Shown: positions 12,501-21,937 of the stretch, piece after piece
Layout of the letters: every line of letters begins with the position of its first letter
Numbering within the stretch: position 1 is the stretch's first letter
DNA from: Balanoglossus misakiensis
Lineage: Eukaryota > Hemichordata
Assembly (NCBI GenBank): GCA_040954595.2
Contig: CM082592.2
Span: 9,300,001-9,364,000 of the forward strand
DNA length: 64,000 bases
Direction of reading: 5' to 3'
Notes under the pieces: generated by a model
What the model saw: only the letters and a program-made list of their open reading frames with translations
Told to the model about the DNA's origin: nothing
Database searches by the model: none
Translations under genes and position numbers: made by a program

Positions 12501-15500
12501 AGTCTGTGTACCAAGGAAGAAATAACACTCAGTATGGTCCAACAGTTCTCCAGAGCGGTCTCCCATATTTAAAATATGATAAAAACAACGGTTAACCGAG
12601 CTAACGTTGAACACATGTCCCAGAGAAATTCACCCACTTGCCTGTTACTTCATTAATTAAGCTGTCAGGACCACCATTGCGTGGGAACTAAAGAGTTCGG
12701 TGCATTGCGCTGAAATGGGGTCGAACTTTGCAATAGTACTCCCGAGAACAGGCTGTGTGGAGGTACTGTGTCCAAGTGAAAGCCCACACTCAAAAAATTA
12801 AAACAGGCTCGATTGGCTGTTAATGCCCTTCTTAAATTATCGCCAACGGGTCGATGGTCCCTTTGATTCGGAGGGGACAGGTCGAATTTGAATAAACGGA
12901 TTTTCGGCACTCTGCCGATCGATTCGACGTCCTCAATCGCTCGCTCCACTTTCCTCGACCACCGATGGCATAGTGCCATTGTCCGGCCGCGGTGTTTGAG
13001 GTATTGAATTTTGTGTTACATGCGGCCACAATAGCCCGTGTGTATGGATTAGCCAAATACGATATGTTGTGATGTTAGAAGTTGAACGCTTTCTACACGG
13101 TCCAGAGGAAACGCCAACAGAGGGAACCATTTGGTTAACACTAATCTTGTATGTAGCTGCAATCTGAACGATTTAACGCCGCCGTGGTTCCCAATGCGAG
13201 AACCTTTATAACGACCGTAACGCTACCGGCTACGTCTAAATGCCGACATTCGAGCGTGCCCTGGACTCCACTGTGGTGTGCTGAACCCCAAAACTCGAAA
13301 AATAAAAAAAATGCGATTCGAGTTCGGGGTTCATTTGTGACTGAGATTGATCATGGTTGTACTGACCGAACGTACAGGTACATGAACACCTGGGAATTTA
13401 ATACTGGGCGACCGAGTGTGTCTCTCGATGAGTATGAGAGCGGGTTAGCGCTGAAAAGGGTGATCGGTTATCAATCGCGTAATCCCACTAGAAAACGCCC
13501 GGGTCAGAAGGAGAATACAGCGGACAAAAACGCGGTGTCTTCGGGAGAGCGGTTATCGCGAAGGGAATAACAGTTAGACCGAAAGGGTATGGTAAATAAT
13601 CTGATCATTGGCAAAAAAATAGTACAATGGGAACGACAGTGAATTGTTTCGTGTTGATTTAAAATCTTCAAAATTGGCGCTGTATGGGCGAAGAGATCGC
13701 CTGTATCACAAGGAGGGAATGCAAAACGCATTTCCCGAGCCTTAGTTACGGTCTTGATTGCACGCAGGAGGACGCTTGCTTAGAAACGAAATCTAAAAAA
13801 GCCTTTGGTAGTGTGCTCAGAATACGCGAACAACTCCTGCTCGTTTGGACCGTGACTGCCGCCGTTATGTAAGTTCCGATTGGCAATTGTGCGCACCAAG
13901 ACAAACACCGTCCCCGGACACTGATGGGACAATTGTCGAGTTTCTTTCAGGGAGGAAAAAGCTGAGAAAATAACAGCGTTCTGTTAATCAGGTTTCAATT
14001 AGTTCCAACCTCTTCTTTTGTTCGTGAACGGTGTCCTCTGTGCGTGTAAAACATGATACGCAAATAACGCCATGAGTCTCGCAACGGGCAATAATAACAC
14101 TCGAAGAAAGAAAAAACTGTGTTCGGAGTGGCCTGAAAAGCGTAACACAGTTGTAGTAAAGATTGCAAGAGGCTGAAGTTAATTAGTATATCTCTGTCTG
14201 TGATGTATTATGAGGTATTTGTTGTTTTTGCATTGGGCTTCAATGCCTCAATACCCCGAGATTAATGCTAAACCCTGTAACTTTTCCATAATCTCCTGAT
14301 GTAAAAATGTTCCACCGAATGCCATTGGGTTTTTGACGGGAGTGGGGGTTGGTGATTCGGTTCGCCCATATGACGGGTAGGAATCTGGGTTCCTTAATTG
14401 GTCCCTTGGAAAGTCCGAAAATCACTCTCCTTTACCGATCGACTTCTTGGTGTCACGCCACTGATCAGTGTCCGTGGGATCCTTTTTGCCTCTTGTCTCG
14501 CTGCTTTTGGTTCTCAAAAAAATCAATAGTATGTTTATCTGCTTTCTTTTTACTCACCTTTTGCGGTAACAAAGGGGAGCACCCGCTATCTCAGATCACA
14601 TTGCGCGAAGTTCCCCGCTTGCTTTTTCTCCCGCCACCTTTTCCCGGACGTTCGCAGGAGGATTTCTTGTCCACAGCCGAAGTTCTTCTGCCCACATGCG
14701 ACACCGCTCTCTCGGTTTTCTGTGGTTATAAGATCACCCGGAATAAACAACGCGTCACTGCCACTGCTCTTGGCCTGCTCGATTCGGTGTCATTTGCGCA
14801 TGCTTGCACAAAACAATGGAAAGTGATCTTAATAGCCGAAAGTGGTCGGAGAATGTTGAAAAGCGCATATTTTTCGGCTGCCGTTTCTTCTCCACGTTAA
14901 TGGACCGCGGATCGGATTCGGCGGAATAATGTAAGGGGCGGCTTACAGTTACACGGTTAATAATTGGCGACTAGAGGCACGGGACTGCGAAAACACAACG
15001 TCCTCCCTCTCCAGCAAAGCCTGATACGTGCGAACACAAAATACAATCTTGTCTTATTTGGCAACCGTGATGAGAAACTTGGCAACTTCCTTGGAGACGC
15101 GTGACAGTTATTTGCAAAAAAGGGGGAAATCTTAAAACTGAAGATAGTGATTGTGCAGTCAAGGGGAAAATCCGCTCCAGGATTTTTTTTGTCACCGTGC
15201 CAAACTCGCCATTGTTCACAAGACGCGGACTGCGCCGATTTAGTGTGTCATCTCTGCTTTGTCATGGTTATGGTCGAATTGTTTTCAGTGATCGGGGGAT
15301 TAGTCTTGGTTCAGGGAAGATGACTGACACTGCATCAACTAACAAAACTGACTCAAATTGTCCCCGATATATATGTGTGACGCTCACACAAGTCCCTCGT
15401 CGCGTTTATAAGGCTCACCGCTGGTGTTGTGTGTACAAATTCGCCATCTTCTCACGCCAATACGGTACAGGACCAGCAGGTTTTTTTTATCTCACCGTAG

Positions 15501-15584
15501 ATAATGACACAACGAGAATTTGCCTCAGGGCTTCAGGGATTTCCTTTTTACGCTGCCTCATTCAAGGATGTGCCAAGAACCATT
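12501..15584. other. Intergenic region, no gene recognised
   Basis: About 3.1 kb upstream of the ARM gene and downstream of the glycosyltransferase gene. It probably contains the ARM promoter and a 5' UTR exon. Two plus-strand open frames (14349-14900 and 15101-15754) lack any domain, have unbiased codons and show no splice context, so I do not call them genes. Confidence 0.5.
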
Positions 15585-15590
15585 TTTATT
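15585..15590 (-). terminator. Candidate polyadenylation signal of the glycosyltransferase gene
   Basis: TTTATT on the plus strand, AATAAA on the minus strand, about 300 bases past the glycosyltransferase stop at 15884. Confidence 0.45.
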
Positions 15591-15883
15591 CAATTACACA
15601 TACAGTAAACAAAACCTCTAATTATTTGCTAAAGGCCAATAATTTTCCATTCAAGGGCGCTGTGCATTGCCCCCAATTTCAAGTTCATCGCCTCGTGTCC
15701 CTTCACCATCTTCGAGGTACAGTTGGAACCATTTTTAAAACTGCTGAAAAATGAACATTTTAAGACTTAAACTGTTACTGCGAACCGTGTTACAGTAACG
15801 TACAAAAGCACGTCGTTCTCATTGTCCACTATCAGGGCAGTAGACTAGACTCGCAGAAATCTCTGGCCTTCTTGATATTTCGT

Positions 15884-17509
15884 TCAGACTACCATGTCCG
15901 GAGAACCGTAGTAAATATATCGGCACATTTCACCGATAGCAGAGTTCATTTCTTTTATATTTTCGCGAGTAAATTCAGACTTAGATATATTTTCATAAAA
16001 CGGCCTAAACCACACGTGGATAGTAAAATGTTCTTTATGCCACTTGTAGTGTTCGAAAAAAAGTTCCTTCCATCTATGGATATATGGTTTTATCAGACTT
16101 TCGGGCTCTATGTGCAAGTGGTGTTTCTGCTTCTCGGCTAACATGTGTTGGCCAATTACCGAGCTGCAACCCCAGCATGTAGCGTTATAATTTTTGTAAC
16201 TTTCGTAGTACATGTTTAGAAATTTTGAAGATCTGCTTGCAATGATCACCGCATTTGACAACGCGATGGATTTTTCCCTGCCAATTACGTATTCATAGTA
16301 TCGCAGCGGTTCTAAAGGCGCCAACACGAAAACGTCGATGTCCAAATAAACGCCCCCTCTTTCCCGCAATACCTGTAACCTAGCTACATCAGCAGAATGC
16401 TCCGGCCATTTTGGATTTAGTGTCTTATTGAAAATCTTCGTTGGGCGCATCCTGCTCACGACATTCAGAGTTGGTATGAGGTATTTTGCTTCTTCCCAAT
16501 ACTCCCCTGTCGGCTCACAGTCGGTGTGGAAATATATACGGTCTGCTTTCATTATTCTGTGCACGCTCAGCATACTGATAAGATGTTCAAATTTGAATTG
16601 ATGACAGGTAAACCAGATGAAATGTGCAATGTTGGGCACTACAAAGTGATCGCTTGGTTTCAGGAATCCGCACTCTTCGCTCTGAATTTTAGATGCTCCG
16701 ATGACCTGGTGTACTTCAATCGAAACGTTTCTTTTGAATGCCGTGGCGTTGGTTTTTTCTAACGTCCCGTTTAACTCTTCGGTTGATTTTGTCCAAGTCG
16801 CGTTGTTCTCGTTTCGAAGTGCGTGGAAAGATGGAAAATTCCAAACCTGTTAAGAAAAGTTTTGGATGAGAATGATGATGGTTTACTAGGTTTAGGATGA
16901 GATCAATCTGATTAAAATCAGATGTAGGGAACGGCGACTTTTTTTTTTAATGCTGTCGCCTCACAACGGCTAAATGGCATGCATGAGCGTTCTAAAGAAG
17001 TGTCGCTTTTTTTCGTGTGGCCATTCCGTAAAATATGTCATCGGCTACATCTCTAATGCGCATTAGGTGGTCGTATACATTTAAGGGCGTTTTCCAACTT
17101 GCTGTTTCATGTCTAAGACCAAGTATATATACTGTTTCCACGATTACGGTTGAGGCCAATCTGATTAAAATCATATGTAGCTAACGACGACGTGGTTTTT
17201 TTATGCTGTCGCCTCACACTAGTGCGAGGTTGGGTTGGGATATAATTCTCGCTTTTTTGAAATCATGTCATTTTCACGTACATGTATTTTGATTCTGTCC
17301 CGGCCCCAGCATGAGAAAAATGTTTGAAATTTCAGACTTACCTTCTTGTGAACTGCTGATATGATCGGTACTCCAGAATTGTGGTCGATATTACTGAACC
17401 AAAAAATGGACAGGATGGGGCACAAAATTAATACTGACAGAAGAATGACTCTTCTGTGTTTCGATTTCGCTCCCATTCTATCATTTCTAGAACAACACCC
17501 GACGAGCAT
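15884..17509 (-). CDS. Type II membrane glycosyltransferase with DXD motif (Gly_transf_sug-like)
   Basis: Two exons in phase 0, 17509-17342 and 16846-15884, giving 376 aa. Residues 1-20 are a basic cytoplasmic tail (KSKHRR). Residues 21-38 are one hydrophobic anchor (VILLSVLILCPILSIFWF), the usual layout of a Golgi type II enzyme. The stem holds four N-glycosylation sequons (NNAT, NGT, NAT, NVS). The catalytic part begins near residue 127 (PNIAHFIWF) and carries ADVARLQVLRERGGVYLDID, where Asp225 and Asp227 form the DXD motif that binds the metal and nucleotide sugar. This is the signature of the GT32-like sugar-binding DXD family, which includes alpha-1,4-galactosyltransferase relatives. Donor and acceptor sugars cannot be told from sequence. 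A second ATG (MGAKSKHRR) 11 codons later could also be the start. TIMM22 is divergent, about 740 bases away. Confidence 0.87.
16904..17217. repeat. Direct repeat of about 61 bp inside the glycosyltransferase intron
   Basis: Copies at 16904-16964 and 17157-17217 share CAATCTGATTAAAATCA, then ATGTAG, and end with TGCTGTCGCCTCAC. They are offset by 253 bases and differ by substitutions and a T-tract length change, so the duplication is old. Confidence 0.75.
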
Positions 17510-17830
17510 TTCCAGCGAACTTGACAAACAAACTCTTAGATATGAACTCCAAACAATTAATTAAAACTTGGAGCATCGGCGTTCGAGAAACGGACAGCTA
17601 TTTCGGATGATAGCAGCCGACCGTCGCTGAATTTTTCCTGTAGTCGAATAATTCCAATTGCATTTTTTTATTTTGGAGTTCTCGTGAAGAGCTGGGTATT
17701 TTCGGTACTAATTATAAAGCACTTTCATATTTATTGTTCAAAACAATTAGGGCAAAATAGTGTGGAGAACGTACAAACAACTGAAATAGCCTATGTGAAA
17801 GGAACGCGCATACACAAGCCATTTTTAGAC

Positions 17831-17892
17831 AGTAAGCTTGTTTTATCGTCTACTGCTGATATGGTCGGTAGTTTTGAATAAAGTAGTTGTCG
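17831..17892 (-). pseudogene. Degenerate copy of the glycosyltransferase exon 1 end
   Basis: This segment resembles 17341-17398, the donor end of exon 1. Both contain ACTGCTGATATGRTCGGTA and a similar following stretch ending in ATTACTG or ATAACTG. The copy is interrupted by small indels and has no intact frame. It lies upstream of the functional first exon and looks like a relic of a tandem duplication. Confidence 0.45.
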
Positions 17893-18170
17893 AAATAACT
17901 GTAAACTTATGAATCCTGCAATTAGGCCTATAGAAGGTTCTCTGTTTTGAAAAGAGAGTATTGTCGAAATTGAGTTGGGGTTCAACGAAAATACTTGTTA
18001 AGTCCCATTTTCCCAAAGTTTCTGCAATTGGGACGTAATTCAAACCTTATACATGTACTTTAAACCGTAAATTACTATTTCATCTTTAATTCATCACACG
18101 GTAAACGAAACACTGACCAGCAACGACTGACAAATTGGTAAGCAAACCTCTGGAAACTCTCCCGGGGAAA

Positions 18171-18177
18171 TATATAT
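18171..18177 (+). promoter_or_regulatory. Possible TATA element of TIMM22
   Basis: TATATAT about 77 bases before the TIMM22 start codon, followed by a GC-rich stretch (GGGGGC repeats). Position fits a core promoter but the evidence is motif only. Confidence 0.3.
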
Positions 18178-18250
18178 TGGGGGCCGTTGGGGGCGGTCAT
18201 AAGTAAATCGTGACGTTGGGGGCGCTCTGGCACAAGAAGTCACATTTTCC

Positions 18251-18262
18251 AACATGGCGGCC
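18251..18262 (+). promoter_or_regulatory. YY1-like site over the TIMM22 start codon
   Basis: AACATGGCGGCC matches the YY1 consensus (AANATGGCGGC), and its ATG is the start codon. YY1 sites in this position are well known for nuclear genes of mitochondrial proteins. Confidence 0.5.
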
Positions 18263-19524
18263 TCCAGTGGACCGGGGGATGGCGTGAATGGAGATAGTAA
18301 TATTGCTCTCTTCAGTGATTTAGACTACTCTAATATGCTTGAAGCGTTAATAGGGGAGAAGAAGAAATGGCCTGAAGAGCCACGGGCCTTCGGCTTTCCT
18401 CAGATGCCAAAAACTAAAGACCAGCTTATGATTGAGGGAGTAATGGAGAGTTGCGGTTTCAAAACTGTATTGAGTTGTGTTCTAGGTGAGGATGTCGATT
18501 GGGTGTCATCGTTTAACTGTAGTGCTGTGTTTCATCTAGACGGGGTGGGCGATTCCTCCCCTGTTGACCTGTACTCTGGGCTACCCACCCTCCAATATGC
18601 TGGCAGAGTGGGACATATCCCCCATATTGTTGCCATCCTGGACGAAACATTCGGGTGTCTCTCCAAAGGGTGCCTCTCCAAAGCCCTTCTCTGGCAATAT
18701 CACGTGCGTGGTCGAGAATATTGAACTCAAAATACTCAAGTACGTTTTTCATTAACCTGTTGTTGTTGGAAGTACATAATTGATAAATGTTTTCTCATGT
18801 GTGATATCTGTGTAGGTTTTGCCCTTGGCGGAGCTATTGGTTTATTTGCTGCCAGTGTTGACCCAATTGACCCAGACCTTGCCGCAAAGCAGAGAGCAAG
18901 GGACATACTCAGAGACATGGGGAAAAGAAGCTTTGTTCACGCCAAAAATTTTGCAGTGATTGGAGCCATGTTCGCAGCCACTGAATGTGTCATTGAATCT
19001 GTAAGTACCACGATAATATATTTCGAAAAATACAAAAGGCTAGGTTTTTGTACAACTTACCTTAATTAATTGTCTTGTACATGTGAAATGATTTTGTGGC
19101 AGTTCGTTAAAATCACCTCTACTAATCCTCCTTTTAGGTCCTATTTGGTTTATGTATATGTACCATTACCTGTGTGACCTTGCTTCTGTATGTATGTATT
19201 GTATGGATGTACATCAAAAACTTTGAAACCGCTGGGCATATCACCTTGTTTATTATTTTTCAACAGCATCGAGGACAGAGTGGTGTACAGAATACATCGC
19301 TAGCTGGATGTGTCACTGGTGGCCTCATTGGACTCCGAGGTAAACTAGCAAAATGTTTCTGAAATTTTTGGTAAATTGGTACCATGATAACAGTAGCACT
19401 GAATCATTTATAGAAATATTGTTCTTTTTCCCTCTTTTCAGCTGGAATCAAACCCGGCATTGCAGGATGTGCTGGATTCGCTGCCTTCTCAGCTGCCATA
19501 GACTATTACTTCCACATGAGATAA
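18254..19524 (+). CDS. TIMM22: TIMM22, mitochondrial inner membrane carrier translocase pore subunit
   Basis: Four exons in phase: 18254-18485, 18816-19000, 19267-19339 and 19442-19524, giving 190 aa (human about 194). TIMM22 forms the channel of the TIM22 complex, which inserts metabolite carriers and other multi-pass proteins into the inner mitochondrial membrane. The Tim17/Tim22/Tim23 fold is clear: hydrophobic Gly-rich segments around residues 70-90 (SCVLGFALGGAIGLF), 118-136 (KNFAVIGAMFAATEC), 151-165 (SLAGCVTGGLIGLRAG) and the end (GFAAFSAAIDYYF). Cys67 (MESCGF) and Cys135 (ATEC) correspond to the human pair Cys69 and Cys141 that form the stabilising disulfide. The N-terminal 55 residues are variable, as usual. 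The start ATG sits in a YY1 motif. Confidence 0.97.
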
Positions 19525-19911
19525 CAAAGACCGGTTTTCATCCATCAATTCATCAAGTCAATGCTAGAATACTTCTCAGCTTCAGTTTGTGTTCAGCAGT
19601 TTATAATCAGGTGTTACTCCTTCAGAGCCCACGAAGGTGACTTTCATCTTCTTTTACATTTGAGAAATTTCCTTGTTGGAGGACATGCCACCTACATGTA
19701 TTTTAATGTATAACTCAAGATGCCAGTGTGAAGTTATATTTGCTGATGATAGCTCATTTTATTATCCTGCATTGGAACTGTGGCCGTTCTGAGGACTGTG
19801 TATAGCAAGCGGGCTTCCGTATGTATCTGACCCAGACGACCATTTGCCTTTAAGTCATGGGTAACAGAATTTACTGAAGTAATGAAAGGTTTGTAGCTGT
19901 AAGTTAGTGTA

Positions 19912-19917
19912 AATAAA
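19912..19917 (+). terminator. TIMM22 polyadenylation signal
   Basis: AATAAA about 390 bases past the TIMM22 stop, in an AT-rich 3' UTR. It lies only 37 bases from the opposite-strand signal assigned to POLD4. Confidence 0.65.
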
Positions 19918-19953
19918 GAGACAGTTGGAAGTTACAGCAATCCTGTTTGTAGT

Positions 19954-19959
19954 TTTATT
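19954..19959 (-). terminator. Candidate POLD4 polyadenylation signal
   Basis: TTTATT on the plus strand, AATAAA on the minus strand, about 950 bases past the POLD4 stop. Use of this site would make the 3' ends of POLD4 and TIMM22 transcripts meet or overlap. Confidence 0.4.
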
Positions 19960-20906
19960 TGCAAAGAATACCAGTACATTCCATCCTCTGCTTGCCTTGG
20001 CCACATCTGCATAAAGTATAATTCTGCTAAGCAATTTCATGATACTGAACTAAGAAGCATACTAAAATATGTATAATGTAGATGTATATATAATGTTACT
20101 CTATATATAATTCACTAAAAGATTTTTGTAAAGTAAAAGTTTAGTTTCTAAATTTTTCATGTGTTAACTCAAATAAAACATCATTGGGTGAACTGTCAGC
20201 GACATGTCACTACCAATATAAAATTCTGAAGATACTACCCAGTAACTCATTAAATATCACAAGACAATCTAAAATCTTATTAAAATATGAAACTATAAAA
20301 CTCCATACTGTGTCACTGATTGGAAGGGCCTTCAAACTCCCCCTGACATATTTCATGAAGTGGATTATACAAGAACCACTGCTTACTTAACCAAATTTGC
20401 AATGTGTCCGAAAATCCCTCAGTCTGGCAGACAGTGTACATGTATTACAGTATTCTGTCACTATTCGTATGTCATGATACATCAGAACATGTGTCCTGGG
20501 CAGCCCCTCTACTGCACTGCAATTAGTGGCTGCTACTTTCCCCACACAGTAATGTAATGGTCGAGTAATACCAATCAAAGGTTGGTTGAGAAAGACTTGC
20601 GGCGATTGGCTGGATTCAGCAACTGTTGTGTGTGCAGTCTTCATTGGCCAATCAGAGCGTTGCTTCCACAACATTCCTGCTGCTGTGTTGTCTCTTTTCT
20701 TTTCATTGGTCCGTGTTCTGCCTTTATGATCTATAAATCATAATCCTTCCATAGACTGAAATGAAGAGGGAAAAAACCACATTTCAATAGTGTAAGACAT
20801 GATATAAATTCAGTAAATATTAAAATGATGAGCATGGTGCCAACTACTGTTTAATTTCGGCAAAAATTGGAACTTCAACATAATAGCTACTCTCATACAT
20901 GTACCA

Positions 20907-21374
20907 TCAAATATTCCTAGAAATAAAAGAAATATATCTGGATTTTGTCAGGTCATACCCGAGTGTGTATTCTTCATCATCTAGGTGCAGTTGTATGAGA
21001 TCTTTGACTTGTGTTGGAGGATTCAGCCCATGTTTGTCTGCCCTTTCCCATCGCTGCATCCTTGTAATACCTGTGCATGGTCCATATTCCAATGTCAAAT
21101 CAAACTGCTTCAATATCTCCAAGTCTCCTATCCTTGATTGATCGACTGTAGGTGAAGCTGTGTATATAAAGAAAAACAATTTGAATTGAAGTAATATTAA
21201 GAGGTGTGACGACGGACTGATGATGCCCATTCCAGTCAGCCATTTTTAAATCCCTTTTCTCAATACATACACTTTACCTGTTTTTCTGACCTCTTCGACT
21301 TTTCTGGTCGATTTTGATTTAGTGGTTGTCTTCCTCTGTTGCGGAAAATGATCTGTGATCAGGCGGTTAGACAT
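20907..21374 (-). CDS. POLD4: POLD4, DNA polymerase delta small subunit (p12)
   Basis: Two exons in phase, 21374-21278 and 21157-20907, giving 115 aa (human 107). The protein is the smallest subunit of replicative DNA polymerase delta. It stabilises the holoenzyme and helps bind PCNA. The N-terminus MSNRLITDHF matches the human KRLITDSY PIP-box, the PCNA contact. A Lys/Thr/Ser-rich linker follows. The C-terminal core LEYGPCTGITRMQRWERADK is the family signature (human WQYGPCTGITRLQRW). The last 15-20 residues differ from vertebrates, so the extreme end (TKSRYISFISRNI) is less certain. TBL2 starts 563 bases away in the opposite direction. Confidence 0.95.
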
Positions 21375-21937
21375 AATTGGAAAAAAATCGCCTAGTTTGA
21401 CGGATTCAGGTAATGTTGATGTAGTAACACGTGCTGACTCAGCTGTTCTGGGACCAGGGACGCGGAAGTTGTTTACACCAACACAAATAGATGCAACCAC
21501 TTTTCCCCCCAAGGTATGTAGTCATGCAAATTGCACATGATAACTTTTTGACACATGCGAATGTTTTCAAATTAATAATCAAAATATGAAGAGAACTAAA
21601 AGTACATATCGACGTTAAAGGGAAAATACAGATGCCTATCTTTACGAGGAATACTATGCCTCATACTTAGAGTCTAACGTTCCCTATCAAATAGTAGACT
21701 AATCTAATGGTGAAAGACCCACTAAGTTATTGCGTTATGACCCACGCGCACAGTATACCAACATGAAATTCATAGCAAACCACACAAATTTTAAAATTTC
21801 TATTTGCATAGCAACAAAGATATTACCTTAGGCTACATTGTTTGAAAAACTAACACTTATATTCTCTGTAAACAGTGTTTTAAAAACTGTCAGTAAGTTA
21901 GGGGGCAGTTTTGCACCACCTCCATTCAAAATCCAAA
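21375..21937. promoter_or_regulatory. Shared upstream region of POLD4 and TBL2
   Basis: 563 bases separate two divergent start codons, so both promoters must lie here. No TATA element stands out. The TBL2 start (AAAATGGCGGAT, 21935-21946) sits in a YY1-like motif like that of TIMM22. Confidence 0.5.

Noticed and set aside
14349-14900. Plus-strand open frame of 183 codons
   Set aside because: No domain, no codon bias, and no splice or promoter context; it lies in intergenic DNA.
15101-15754. Plus-strand open frame of 217 codons
   Set aside because: No recognisable domain, low-complexity stretches and no exon structure. It also overlaps the likely 3' UTR of the glycosyltransferase gene.
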